From: Phragmites australis
Lineage: Eukaryota > Streptophyta > Magnoliopsida > Poales > Poaceae
DNA: 64,000 bases
Assembly: GCF_958298935.1 (NCBI RefSeq)
Contig: NC_084932.1
Location: forward strand, 21,369,501 to 21,433,500
Direction of reading: 5' to 3'
Shown one piece after another: positions 1-12,649 of this stretch (position 1 is the first letter of the stretch; every line of letters begins with the position of its first letter). Both the position numbers and the translations under genes were made by a program. The notes beneath the pieces are model-generated. The model was not told the DNA's origin. It worked only from the letters and a program-made list of their open reading frames with translations, and made no database searches.

Positions 1-1003
1 CACGTGGACTAGCACAGGGGTATATATGCAACAAGCCTTACCCCCATGGTTGCAACTTTCAAGAAATCCGTTAAAAATATCTGGATGAGAAGTCTCCATC
101 TTTTCCACCAACCCAATAGATGTTTTTTGTTACACACTCGTCAATCTGTCTTTTCATAAGGCATGCGTCATTTAGCGATGGGATATTAAATGCTATTGTA
201 ACTTGTTGTAGATTGTGTAGGAATAGAGTATGAGTCAGTGCATATTACCTTATTTACTGTATCCACAGACAGGCAAGGAATGCTTACGATGAGATTTATA
301 TGTGATATAATTTACTTTCATCAATGAAATGGTCAGGATTTATCATTTTACCAATACGTCTTTTCTAAGCCCAATGCTCTCATAGGATTTCCTGCCTTCC
401 ATGCAGAGGCAACAATAACTCCTTAATGAATTTTTGCAGAATGAGATGACAACACCATGCAATAGCTTTCACAAGGAATCTATGCCAAGCATCAATGCTA
501 CAGCTTTTCAAGCTTTTATAGGGAGTCCCTACTCATTTGTCCTAGTGCACAATACTCCCAGCCCCCAACCATGCCTATACACTTTGTCCATGCATCAGCC
601 CCCAACCACCATAAATAACCCCACCCTGAACCATAAATAAACCACTCCTTCCTCAATTCTCTCAACTGCATTATCTTTCTCAGCTCCACCAAACCCACCC
701 AAGAAACATTGGGGGACTTCCATCCTGCAGGGGTTGAACCGCTAATGTGCTTCTGTGATGACCCTTATAGGCTTCGCGAGTCACATGACATCTCCTATAC
801 ATATGGCCTATACTTCTTTATGTCTGCCAACTACCAATACTATTTGCCTCGACATGAACCGTGTGAGTACCCACCGGTATAGCGACATACATCACTCCTA
901 TGGCATTTTGCATATGATTCAATGCACTGACTTACTAATATTACCTCTTGTTTCATTTGTCCAGTCTCCTCTAGCTCTCTGTGACTACATGGTGTGATTG
1001 GAC
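1..1003. other. Non-coding stretch with possible promoter
   Basis: No recognisable gene lies in 1-433. Two TATA-like ATAAATAA strings (611-618 and 633-640) are followed by a pyrimidine-rich stretch and a possible intron acceptor (tgtccag ending near 963) ahead of the small reading frame at 1004. This could be a promoter and leader, of a host gene or of an unidentified repeat; nothing here identifies a product. Confidence 0.3.
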
Positions 1004-1273
1004 ATGGAGCAAAATGAGCACCAGAAGCGGTGGGTTGACATGAACATGCAGTGGAGGAGGGAAGCTTACAAACGTTATGAGTACAAGAAACATCAGGAGG
1101 AACTACAGATGAAGCGGCAAGAGGAGGAGCGCATGAGGAAGGCTGCGAAAGAGCATGTCACGGCTCAAGCACATGAAGCAGAGATGGAAAGGAAGTGGGA
1201 AAGGGCCCGCCACACTAAGGCGGAGAGCCCTGATGCCCTAAGGAAGGGCAAATATCCTAGGTGCACTCAGTAG
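1004..1273 (+). CDS. Small charged hypothetical protein
   Basis: An ATG-started frame of 89 codons ends in TAG. I do not recognise the family. The protein is dominated by Glu, Lys, Arg, Gln and Met with almost no hydrophobic core, and residues 10-70 look like one continuous charged helix or coiled coil (e.g. QEEERMRKAAKEH). It has no signal peptide or membrane segment. A splice acceptor-like sequence just upstream suggests it may be a last exon. It lies between a putative promoter and a CACTA-like element, so it may belong to a repeat. Treat as hypothetical; a chance open frame is possible. Confidence 0.35.
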   Translation: MEQNEHQKRWVDMNMQWRREAYKRYEYKKHQEELQMKRQEEERMRKAAKEHVTAQAHEAEMERKWERARHTKAESPDALRKGKYPRCTQ

Positions 1274-1413
1274 AGAACATCTATTGTAACCTAGGATATT
1301 TTCATTTCCTAAGTCATGTTAGGTTTAGCATCGGTACGCTATTAGATTAGTCTTTAGACGTATCGTACATACCAACGTTTGTTGTTGTTGTCTCTAAATT
1401 GTTAGGGTCCATT

Positions 1414-2482
1414 CACACTACAACGAAAAACCTTACATCCCATATAATATTCATCAACGTATGTAATCTCCATACTAGGTTTAATGATTACTATGGTTCA
1501 AAGTACTATTGTTTGAAAAATTATATTTTGCACCCTCCCAAGGTTACTTCATTGAAAAAATTACTTGCACAATTTTACATAAAAAAAAGAAATGTTGGCA
1601 ATCGGACAAGTACATGCACAAAATTATATTGAATGAAAAATTAAGAAAAAAATGTTCTCGGCAATCACACAAGTACTTAGACAAAATTCCTTAGAATTTT
1701 TTTGCATGCAAAAAAATATAATTTAAATTAATTTTCGCATTGAACAGATATTTTCGCTGAATGGAAAAGGCGATGCAATATTTTTGTGAAACTAGATTGT
1801 ACAAACCTATTTTTGCACTACTATTCAGCGAAAATTTGAATTTTCAATTCCGTAGCACGAAAATTATATTTTCGCACAATGGTCACATGATTTCTGGTGT
1901 TTTCGCTTAACTGTTGTGCGGAAATTATTTTCGCTAAATGTTGCGCGAATGTACTATTTTTGAAATTTTGTGATTTTTTGTATTATTTTTAAATTTACGG
2001 TAAAAAATAATATTTAAAACCCCCTTCTAGTAAGTACTTATAAGAATAAAACTTAAACTATTTTGTAGTCTTATATATCCTTATTCCAAACTTCTTGTAA
2101 AACTATGGTGTGAATGATATATATGAATAATGAAGTGTATGTGGCATGCTTGAATGAGATGTGAATGAACTGTGGTGCATATATGCGTTAATAAGATGCG
2201 GTAAATGAACTATGCTTATATATTGTTGTGTTCTATTTTCTATTCTAGATACGTGGCTAGAAATACCTAAGCCTAGTAAAAAAAATGCAATTTTTTGTTT
2301 ATTTTAAGGGTGTGGAAGTATCACTACCTATTTATACTATGAATCAACAGTGAAAACCCTTCTTTACTGCAGGTTGATGGCATAAGTCAACAGTGATAAG
2401 AGGTACCACTATCAATTCTTCAATTATCAGTGGTAAGATTATCACTACCTGTCAAAATGATAACCTAATGTGTTGTAGTGTG
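1414..2482. mobile_element. CACTA-like non-autonomous element
   Basis: The segment is bounded by the inverted repeat CACACTACAAC (1414-1424) and GTTGTAGTGTG (2472-2482). Inside the left part the motif agcgaaaat/ttttcgct recurs in both orientations (about 1740-1940), as subterminal repeats of CACTA elements do; the right part has repeated 'atcactacc/agtgataa' strings. No coding capacity was found. A matching 3-bp target duplication could not be read (tca/tgt if the end is CACTA), so the superfamily call is tentative. Confidence 0.45.
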
Positions 2483-3455
2483 TACTAATTAATTCAGTCC
2501 AACCAAACTACCCTTTGAAATTATATTGTTGAGAAACACTTTTTGTCATCCTCCCAATCGGGAGCTCCGTCGAAGGCCTAGGGCGCAACGGCCAATGGCG
2601 GCTAGGGCATACAGGTGGTCAGTCCCCGCGATGCGCGGCTGCAGGGATATGCGATGGCAAGCGGTCGAGGCTTGGGCAACACGGCCTCAGAGGCAGGTTC
2701 CCAAGAGCAGACGCTGTCGTGGCGCCAATCGGCCAGGGCGCTGCATGCTATGACGATTGGCTTTGCTGGCAGTGCCGCGGTGAGGTTGCTAGGACGACAG
2801 TGAGCTGCTTCACTGAGGGCACAAATCGACGATGCTGTCGGCGCTGCTGCTCCAACTGAAGAATTGTTTGCCAAGAGGTTTGATTAGCTATTCCCCTTCT
2901 CATCATCTTGTATTCCTGTCGAATGTGACTTAAAAAAAAGTTACTTTCGAATCAGAGGAAATTAGGAAGAAATTGCGATAGAACTATGATTCTTATGTTT
3001 TTCCTTTATGATTATTTTCCATTAAAAATATATAAGCTCTCGCTATTAAGAAAAACACTATAAGCTTTAGTTTTTGTTTCCGAGATATGCTAACTGAGTA
3101 ATATAAGGAGCCAAAACATTTCGATAAGAAACCGTGGAGCTGAGAATTATCTTGCTAGCACTAGATATGTTTACTATTCTACTCTCAACATAAATGCATG
3201 TCCAATTCACTTATTATGGCGACATTGCACAAAGGCAAAGTCACCATTCAAAGCACGTCGACCTTTCCACGGTCCCATGGCAAAATGTATGTAAATACTT
3301 GCACACAGTTGCGATCAGATCGCACTAGTTAGTCAGTCACTTTGACTAAATGTCGGAAACGTGGACTAAAATCACTTGGAATTGCCATAAAAATACCATA
3401 TGTAGCAATACGCGTCTTCAGTCTTCACAGAGACGAACCCATTGTCTTTCACGCC
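2483..3455. other. Intergenic, GC-rich fragment plus RLP upstream
   Basis: 2530-2875 is GC-rich and open in several frames but shows no family signature, and is followed by an A-run (about 2932-2939), so it may be a retroposed fragment. 2940-3455 is AT-rich and leads into the receptor-like protein pseudogene; it should hold that gene's former promoter, but I see no distinctive element. Confidence 0.3.
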
Positions 3456-6400
3456 ATGCATCCTGCTGCAAAGCTCTTGCTCCTCCGCGTCTTGGCTGCC
3501 TCCACCTTCCTGACAACCAGTGCGCTGCAGCTCTGGCCAGCCGCCAGCCGGAGGTGCAGCTGGTGCAAGCTGCATACCACACGAGCCACGAGCGGGATGC
3601 CTTGCTGGCCTTTAAGCGCGGCATCAGCAGTGACCCCGTGGACCTCCTTGCCTCTTGGCAATAGGATGGCGAAGGAGACTGCTGCCGGTGGAGAGGCGTC
3701 CGGTGCAGCAACCGGACCGGCCATGTCCTCAAGCTTCAACTTTGTAATGTGCCCGCAAGCGCTGATGAAGATCAGTTCATGAACACGGCGTTGGTCGGAC
3801 AGATAAGTCATTCCTTGCTCTCGCTGGATCATCTAGTCCACCTTGATCTCAGCATGAACTACCTTAACGGCTCGAGCAGCCATATACCAGAGTTCTTGAG
3901 CTCTTTGGCGAACTTGAGATATCTTAACCTCTCCGGCATACCATTCTCTGGTAGAGTGCCTCCCGACCTTGCTAACCTCTCAAAGTTGCAGTATCTTGAC
4001 TTCTCCGGCATACCATTCTCTGGTAGAGTGCCTCCCCACCTTGGCAACCTCTCAAAGTTGCAGTATCTTGACCTCTCGGAGGGTCAACTTATGTACTCAA
4101 CCGACATTTCATGGTTAGCAGGCCTTCCTTTGTTGGAGTATCTGAGCATGAGCGGGGTAAACCTCAGCACAATTGTTGATTGGCCTGATGTGGTGAACTT
4201 GATTCCTTCTTTGAAAGTCCTCAGTCTTAGTTATTGTTCTCTTCTAAATGCAAACCAATCACTCCCACGTATTAACCTTACAAATCTTGAAAGGCTTGAT
4301 CTCTCGGAAAACAAATTTGACCACCCAATGGCATCCAGCTGGCTTTGGAATTTGACAGGCCTCCAATATCTCATTCTTCGGGGAACTGATCTATACGGTC
4401 CAGTTCCTGATGCACTAGGAGATATGACGTCCCTCCAAGTCCTTGATTTGTCAATTAGTCAGAACATGGGTATGATGACAGCAATCTTGAAGAAACTATG
4501 CAACCTGACTGTCCTAGACCTCAGCTTGTGTAATCTTTATGGAAATCTGAAGGAATTGATAGAGCGGATGCCGCAATGCCCCTCGAACAAACTGCAGAAA
4601 TTGTATCTGGGATATAATAATATTACTGGAATCATGCCATGTCAGATGGCACACTTGACCAGCTTAGCTGTTCTTGACATCCATGGCAACCATCTAACTG
4701 GAGCCATACCACCAGGGGTGGGGCAGCTTGCTAATTTAACTGTTCTAGACCTCTCTGAAAACAAACTTTCTGGACATGTGCCAGCTGAGATTGGTATGCT
4801 TGCTAATTTAACTGTTCTACACCTGGGTTTCAATGAATTGAACGGTGATATCACACAAAAACACTTCGCGAGATTAACAAAATTGAAGATTCTAGACTTA
4901 TCTCGAAATTCCTTGAAGATTAGAGTTTCTTCTGAATGGCTCCCTCCGTTCAGTTTAGAAGGAGCAAATTTACCATATTGCCAAATAGGTCCTCTATTTC
5001 CTGCTTGGCTTCAATTTCAGGTGAATATTCAGTGGGTTGATATCTCAAGCACAGGTCTAGTCGATAAGCTTCCTGACTGGTTCAGTACTACATTCTCGAA
5101 GACCACCTATTTGGACATCTCCCACAATCAAATCAATGGGAGATTGCCAAAAAACATAGAGTTGATGTCCTTGCAATATTTCTTTCTCAGTTCGAATGAA
5201 TTAACTGGTCAAATACCGTCCTTACCAAGAAATCTTAGCATGTTGGACCTCTCATTAAACTCTTTATCTGGAAACCTGCCAGCAAAATTTGGAACTCCAT
5301 ATCTAGGAGCTCTAAATTTGTTCTCCAATCACATCACTGGTGGTCTTTCTGGATCTATTTGTGAACTACAAATGTTATTTTTTTTGGATTTAGGTAACAA
5401 TCTTTTCGAGGGGGAGCTTCCTCGATGTTTTCCAGCTATCCCCAGCTTTCTACTGTTAAGTAATAATAATTTCTCAGGTGACTTCCCACCATTCCTGCAA
5501 AGCTCCATGCAATTGTATTTCCTTGACTTATCACGAAACAAGTTCTCTGGAAAATTACCACAGTGGATTGGAGGTTTGGTGGGATTACGGTTCCTACAAT
5601 TAAGCAAGAACATGTTCTCTGGGAATATTCCGACCAGCCTCACAAATCTTACTCGCCTTCATCGTTTGAATGTAGCCAGCAATAGGTTGTCAGGTGCCAT
5701 ACCCTGGGATCTGTCAAGTCTGACAGCTATGACAGGAAAACATGTGAAGGACTCTAGGATTGACTCATTTCCTTATGGAGGGTATGTCCGTATGTATATA
5801 TGCCTCATGAAGTCGGAGAATACTTCTCTGCGGTCACCAAGGGGCGAGAACTACATTACAATGTCAGAATTTTTGAAATGGTGAGCATTGACTTATCATT
5901 CAACCACTTATCTGGTGGAATTCCAGAAGAAATAGCTTCTCTTGATGCACTGTTAAATTTGAATCTCTCATGGAACCACTTAAGAGAAGTTCCAGACAAG
6001 ATTGGGGTCATGAAGTCACTCGAATCACTAGACCTCTCAAAGAACGTGCTTTCTGGGGAAATCCCTTCCAGCTTATCAAATTTATCATCTTTGAGCTACT
6101 TAGACTTATCTGATAACAATCTAACAGGGAGGATACCATCTGGACGGCAACTTCACACCCTCTACGCAGAGAACCCATATATGTACAGTGGCAACTCTGG
6201 TCTATGTGGGCCTCCTCTTGGAAGGATTTGTTCAGGAAACGATGCACCAAGGCAAGATGTCCAGAAAAGAAATGAACATAATTTTGAGCCAATGTCCTTC
6301 TATTTTTGACTCGGTTTGGGATTTATGCTGGGTCTCTGGGTTGTGTTATGCATCCTATTGTTCAAAAAAGCATGGAGCGTTGCTTATTTCCGCCTCTTCG

Positions 6401-6477
6401 ACAAGATATATGATCAGATGTATTTGTTTGTGGTTGTTACATGGAAAAGCTTGGTCAGAGAGGGATGTACTGATTAA
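3456..6477 (+). pseudogene. LRR receptor-like protein (RLP) pseudogene
   Basis: The intact ancestor would be a plasma-membrane receptor-like protein of the Cf/EIX type: extracellular leucine-rich repeats that bind ligands, with a short tail and no kinase. The order seen is signal peptide (ATG 3456, MHPAAKLLLLRVLAAS), LRR N-terminal cap with ERDALLAFKRGIS and a CCRWRG pair, about 25 LRR units (LxxLxLSxNxLSGxIP), a C-terminal cap (NSGLCGPPLG), one membrane helix (LGFMLGLWVVLCILL) and a short cytoplasmic tail ending at TAA 6475-6477. No kinase domain follows. Lesions: a frameshift near 3520 just after the signal peptide, TAG at 3662-3664 before the CC motif, a frameshift near 5790 between LRRs, and TGA at 6307-6309 where GGA (Gly) would continue into the membrane helix. 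The coding region is one exon, as usual for this family. Four lesions make a functional product very unlikely. Confidence 0.9.
3920..4063 (+). repeat. 72-bp tandem duplication of one LRR unit
   Basis: Two adjacent 72-bp copies (3920-3991 and 3992-4063) each encode one 24-residue LRR starting YLxxSGIPFSGRVPP. They differ at only a few bases, much less than neighbouring LRRs differ, so this repeat was added recently, probably by unequal exchange. Confidence 0.9.
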
Positions 6478-6780
6478 GTATGAAAAACTGAAAACCAAGC
6501 ATTTTTTAGCTGTTGACATATGAACCTTGAAGACATGAAACTTAAGAAGCATATAGCAGCATCTTACGTTGTGGTTTTTGTTGTTCTACTGAAGTTTATG
6601 TAGAGCGTATCTATGATGACGTGTAATTGTCTATTGCCTGTATAATGATCCTTTTGTACTCCTGGACTGCTGTATATCTTAGTGTGAGTCCAGAGAATTG
6701 GTATTTCTCATTCTAGATGTTAAGTGAAAGTTGCATGAAAGGCACCTCTGTTAGCTGATAAAGGTGAATATGTTATTAAT
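6478..6780 (+). other. 3' flank of the RLP pseudogene
   Basis: AT-rich former 3' UTR without coding signal. It ends at the target duplication of the retroposon that begins at 6798; the interrupted flank resumes at 13643. Confidence 0.5.
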
Positions 6781-7834
6781 AACAGTTTGCACATATGATC
6801 ACAACCTGCTGCAGCTCCCGCGTCGTCTCTCCCATGAGGCGACACAGGGGCGACACCACTGCCGCCGCCAAGACTCCTCACCACCACAACCTATTGCGGC
6901 CGCTGCCACCTCCGCCGGCCAGTAACTCCTCACCCATGAGGCAGCGGCGGCTAGCGACGGCACCAAGCGGTTGCTGTTGCGTCTGCTCCCACTCTTCTCC
7001 TCTCTTTCCCTTTCCTTCTTCCTTCCCTCTCCTCTCCGGTGGGACGCCGCTGAGATCCAGCAAATTGGCTCGAGGTTTGGCCAGATCTGTCATTTTCTTG
7101 TGTGGATTCGTGTGGTTATGACCGGATTCGGATGTTTTGGCCAGCATGGATGCTACCTGGCGCATGAGGCTCCCATGGACCGTCCCGTTCGGCTCGGCTT
7201 CGTGCTTGCGGGTGCCGCTTGCACGAAGGCTGTTGTCTCGTCGTCGGGCGTGCGGCGCGGCTTCCGGGCGGCATTTGCGTTCGATCCTAAGGCTCGAACT
7301 TCGGGGCTCGTGGTGCACGTGGTGTGCTGCTACACGTGGTGAATGGTAGGGTTCCTGCGGGGTTCGTGCTAGCAGCCTCAGCCCCCAATGTGGTCTTCCT
7401 AGTCGTACTCCATGGCTGGCTTGCACATTGAACGGTCTCTGCCAGGCTCCCTCGTTGCGCAGTCACTCTAGCTCCCTGGCGCTCGGTCTCTTCCCCTTGC
7501 CGGATCTGTCTATCTCCCCCTAGATCTAGCATGTGGGGAGTTCTGTGTCGCTCAAGGGCTTTGGGATGGTGGGTGCTTGTGTGGCTGGTGGCTGGTGGCT
7601 GCAGCGATGGTAGCACGGCCTCTGTCAGGCTACTATCACATTGGCTTCTACTGGTGCCGATGACGGCGACGCCCTCGGGCACCGTTCCCCTTCGTGGAGG
7701 CATATGTTGAAGTGCCCCCTTCTCCCCACTACTATAAAAGCTATTTTTCGAGACACCTAGGTTTCATTTCTACAAGCGGTTCGTAGGACCAACCGACTGA
7801 GAAAGTGGCTATGGCCCCGTGCGGCTATGGACCG

Positions 7835-8065
7835 TCTATGAAAACTAATTTTCACAGGCGATTCCTTATGTGAACTGCCTGTGGAAATAGCTCCATTTTC
7901 CCATGCGGTTCATATAAGGAACCGCCTGTGAAAATAAGGTATTTCCACAGGCGATTTCTTATGTGAACCGCTTGTGAAAATTGAGATATTTTCACAGACG
8001 ATTCACATAAGGAACTGCCTGTGGAAATTAGTTTTCACAGGCGGTTTCTTAGAGCTATACTGTTC
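7835..8065. repeat. Left subterminal repeats of CACTA A
   Basis: Multiple direct and inverted copies of ttttcacaggcggttcc-like units; in related elements such arrays bind the element-encoded TNPA-type protein. Confidence 0.85.
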
Positions 8066-8124
8066 GAACAGTAGAGCTCTAGGTGGCAGCGGATTTCGAA
8101 AATAGGCGGGGGGGGGGGGGGGGG

Positions 8125-9654
8125 TTGTTTTTGAATTTCTTGGAGGAGTCATCTAAGATAAGGGTATCTCATCCCTAGCTACCATTTTTTTATGTTTAGA
8201 TTTAGATTTAAGGCTTAATTAGGGTTTAAATGTGATCTAGAGATGCTCATGGTTCTTTCCATTGAGATTATCGAATTAGCTAAAATTTGTTGCCACTATT
8301 GATTCAATTGTATAGATTCACATGATTCTAATATTATATAAAAAAATGTAGCTAGAATTTAATGTTTTTTAGCATCTAGGAGGTTTTTATCATGAACGGG
8401 GATTTTTTTCTCTAGATCTAGATCTAGATCTCTAGGAGGGGGAGAGAGAGTAATGAATTCATATTATTTTGAGCCATAAATTTGCTCCAATGTAGATTCA
8501 ATTGCGTAGACATATTATAATCATAACAAGCCGTACGTGGTGAGTAGCTCTATCCCCCTCCCGGCCGAGCCGTTGTAGCCGATGCTCCGACCGGCCGCGT
8601 GATACCCTTCTTCTCTTTGTGATGCCGGCCATCGTGCCGTTGTGATGCCGGCCATCATGCCATTGTGATGCCGGGAGAGTAGGGTTGTAATGCCGGCCAT
8701 CGTGATGAAGCAAATAGATTAAGAAGCTTTGTAAATTCAGTTGTGCATGCCATATGTTCGATGAAATGCCACATGCAAAACAAGTGGTCACCCAAGTGAA
8801 GTTTTGGTTAATACTGCATGTATGGAAGTTTTGGTTAATCAATGTATGTATGCTTGTGAAAAATTCCCATTAGATTGATATTTTGTGGCATTTTGATGGA
8901 TGAATGTGAATTTTCAAGAAATATCCAGGAATTTGCTTGCCTATATGTAGTGCTTGGCTGCTAGCCTTGGTCATTCTTAGTTGAGTAGACAATAGAATGT
9001 TTAAGAAAAATCATTAGTACTTGATCGGTTAAGCGAATAGACTTTATCATTCGTGAATCAAGTAGAGTCATTCTCTATCCTTTTTTGTTGCTGTACGCAT
9101 AGTTCTGTAATTTCAGTGCATGTAATCATGATTAATGATGCACTCGCATTGAGTTAGTGCGATGAATTAAAAGAATAAGAGTATTAGCTCTCCTTGATTT
9201 GGTTCTCTTACATTGATATATATAGCTCTCACAAAATTATCTCTTGAAATATTTTGAAAATTATTTATAGTGCCCATCAATTGTTATATGTGTTTATAGT
9301 CTTAAGAACGGTGTGCAACAAGAACTACCTCTGACATCATGTTTGTCATGCTTGATGGAAACTTCATGTTTGTGAAAACTTAAATCATTCTTCGTTGAAT
9401 TATTGCTTCAAAAATGTCAACATGGATATGTCAAAATGTCATCAGAATGTATCAACAATTTGCTTCAAAAAAAGTAGACTAAGAAAAGCGAAATAGTTAG
9501 TTGAATTAAGTATGGCTCAATAATAATGCCACTTGATTCCTTTTCTTTCCTATACGAAAAGTTTAAAACACATACATTGATTCCTTTTTTTTCCTCTAAA
9601 ATAATATTATTGCATCTTTCTATGTAACAATAATCCAGTTGTCGAGTAAGTACC
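8125..9654. other. CACTA A non-coding interior
   Basis: AT-rich sequence between the left repeats and the first exon. Around 8620-8700 the string gatgccggccatc is repeated four times. No coding signal was found. Confidence 0.4.
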
Positions 9655-12472
9655 ATGAAACCTAAAAGGCCACTCCCAATAGACGGCGCCCCGGCACAGA
9701 GGCTGCTCCCAATAGAGGATGCCCCGACACAAGATGGGGCGGATGCAAGCACGAGGTCGGATAGGAGCCCAAGCCTGCATCAGCCGTCCTCCTCCAACAG
9801 CAGCGAAAGCTCGGGCTCGTATCATAGCCCGAGCCCCGTTCCATGCGATCGGGAGATCTGGCGTCGGGAAAGTGACAATGACTACGATCCCGCCGAAGAG
9901 GTATTTAGTTAAGTCAATGCATTTTATACTTCTTAAATGGAGGAATATTTTCTGTTCATGTCAACTCTCCTTTTTTCTCTCTAGAGGGTGAGGGTGCAAA
10001 GATCTTCGCGTCGATCATCTGCGCCACAACATTCTGCGCCACAACCCACCGCTACCACTGTGCTCAAAACTTTGGGTCCCTCTGGGTCTATGCTAAAACG
10101 AAGAAGGGGCAAGCGTAGCAGAAACAAGTTGCCATCCGGCATTTATACAATAACACAGGTCGGTGTTGAAGGGGAGCCTGTTGCACCTCGTGAGGCTTGT
10201 GCCAAATTCCGCAACAGTTGCGAATTTCTTGTCAAGGAGTACGTCTCAATCACTATAACTGATTGGCAATTGCTACCGGATGAGACGAAGGAGTTCCTGT
10301 GGGCAACATTGCAAAGAACCATCCAATTCCCCTCGGGAATAGAGGAAGCCACCAAACAGAATGCATTGAAAACTATAGGAAAGAGCTTTTGGGGTTGCAA
10401 GAGTGAGCAGAATAAGGATTTCGTGAAGAAGAACCTGGTACCCTTTAATAAATATAGAAAGATTACGCTAGACCAATGGGTAGAGTTTGTTAGGCAGAAG
10501 ATCGCACCTGAGGCCATCAAACTGGGTGAATCGTTCAAGCACCTTGCAAAGAACAACAAGCACCACCATCACCTGGGCTCATCTGGATACGCCCCTAAAA
10601 TTCCTGAGTAGAGGAGGCAGGAAGAAGAGGCTGCCTAGGCTGGGAAACCGAATCCTTTGGAAAATTGTGACAAGTGAAGCAGGAACTAGGTCTATGCTCG
10701 GTCACAATGAACCGAGTCTGGGGACTTAGCCTTCAATAGCCCCGAGACTATGGAGGTGACCCAGACCATTCAAGGGATTGCTAAGGAAGGGCATCTAGAG
10801 CCCGACAGGGAGAATGATCTGCTTCGCATCATGCTTCATCGTCTGCGACTCCGGCACCTCCGCCTCCAGTGTCTGCGCCTCCACCACATTCACTTGAGCA
10901 TCAGAGAGTCCCTATCATGGTTACCCCGTACGAAAAGACTCTACCTGATCCAATGAAGAGGTGGCTTCTGACCTCATCAAAAGCAAAGGCATCATCCGCT
11001 CAGGAATCTCCAGCGAAGGGCGATCTCGCGAAAGAGATCAGCAAAACATTAAGTACCCTTCAGATGGATTTCTTGCCTACACTGGATGTTCCTAAGAAAT
11101 ATGAGCATGGCAAGCCATTTATGCCATCATTTAAACTCCAAGAAGGTCCATAGGAGATGAGAAAATTCCACGAATGTTACATGAGGGCATGTCGCACGGG
11201 GTTCTCCATAATCACTGCTTCTGTCCCCGCTAATGTTTATCTAAGCGGAGACTCCTATCTCATGGTGGATTTTAAGGACATGCACGCTTTGTTGTGCCGT
11301 GAAAAACTCGATGTCAATCTCATAAGCGTGTGGTGCCTGTAAGTGCCTACAATCTATCCCAATGTTCATATATCTACCAATATATGCTATAGAAGCTAAT
11401 GACTAGTGACTTGTTCTATAGGATGCAATTTAGCGATGCGAAAAAGTTGAAGAGGCCTGTCGAATTCATTAACCCGCAACGAATTTCTCAGCCCAACATG
11501 GTCGTAAACTTGAGGACTGATGACCCCAAGATTAAGGGGAAGATTAACAAGGAGAAATCAAGGGTCATAAGAGATTTGACCAAAACAAAAAGACTCGAAA
11601 TGTCAGTCTACATAGGAAGGGCTATGCTAGAAATGCAGGACAAGAACTGCATCTTGGCTCCCTACAACTTTAAGTAAGTGTGATACGTCATGAACCTAAC
11701 ATAAGTATTCGACTTAATTGCTTGATCAAAAACCTAATATAAGTATTCATGTAGCGGCCACTATATATGTATAATGCTGATGCCGAAGTCGAGCAAACTT
11801 GTGGTCCTTGACTTAGCCAATTTTCAACAAAAATCCTACCAAGATCTTATTGACGTTTTGCAAAGGTAAAGGAAATCCCCATACATAAAATTCTTATAAA
11901 TCATTTACAAATTGATAATTACTTATTGGCATTCGAATAGGGCCTTCAAGTAGTACGTAACGAAAGGTGGGATACACGATATAGATAAGCCGGATGCGAT
12001 GACGGTCCGTACACACTTTTCGGTAATAACACACTTCTAATGCTTGTATCTCACTATTTATGACGAAGAGTCTTATTGAACTAACGAATACACTGCGTTT
12101 CTATTTGTAGTGCCACAAGCAAGATTTCAATAGCGTTCTTTGTGGATACTATGTTTGCCAATTTCTTAGGGTAAACAGGAGGTACACAACGAACCCTGAG
12201 GACATAAGTCATCATTGTGCCTGCACATTCTTATTTGGTTATGTTTCCGTTGTCAATAGTATTTTAACTCTTTTAGTTGTGTTTTCATTCCAGGCACGGA
12301 GATCCAACTTACCAACCAATCTCTCATAGACGAAGATATCCAAAACGTCCAACATGACATGTGCCAATTTATTATGCACGAAGTCATCCACAAGAGTGGC
12401 AAATTTTTTGATCACGGAGGCGAATTAGCTAGCCATCCGAGGCTTTGTGAGTGGGAGAGGAAAGACTCTTAG
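9655..12472 (+). pseudogene. CACTA TNP1-like protein with C48 (Ulp1) protease domain
   Basis: Exon 1 (9655-9900) is Ser/Pro/Asp-rich and ends GAG|gtattt; exon 2 begins at 9985 after ctctctag and continues in phase. Exon 2 encodes a basic segment (KRRRGKRSRNKLPSG) and then a domain matching plant transposase family Transposase_24, ending HHHHLGSSGY. Five in-frame stops follow (10609, 10636, 10675, 10687, 10708), several where Trp is usual, yet the similarity continues to about 11340. A Ulp1-type cysteine protease domain then lies across short exons: about 11420-11675 (ending LAPYNFK), about 11757-11865 (catalytic His in GHYIC, Asp in LVVLDLA), about 12110-12175 (catalytic Cys in LCGYYVCQF) and 12297-12472 (VIHKSGKFF tail, TAG 12470-12472). 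In these elements the protein is presumed to act in transposition or deSUMOylation; here it is broken. Confidence 0.75.
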
Positions 12473-12649
12473 CAATATAGGCTTGTGATGTTGTGAATAT
12501 TATTGTACTTGTGTTAAATATTGAATCTTGTGAAATATTTGATGCTATTGAAATCTATGATGTTAAAATCTGTATTGAAACTGTGTGAAATCTGGAGGGG
12601 ATAAAATATATGCTCATTATTGTTTTTGAAAGACATACATACCACGGAA

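Noticed and set aside
3372..3832. Minus-strand frames opposite the receptor-like protein
   Set aside because: Shadows of the LRR gene; they show no domain.
6878..7703. Overlapping open frames on both strands as host genes
   Set aside because: GC-rich sequence of the retroposon body is open by chance in several frames; no domain and no conserved start.
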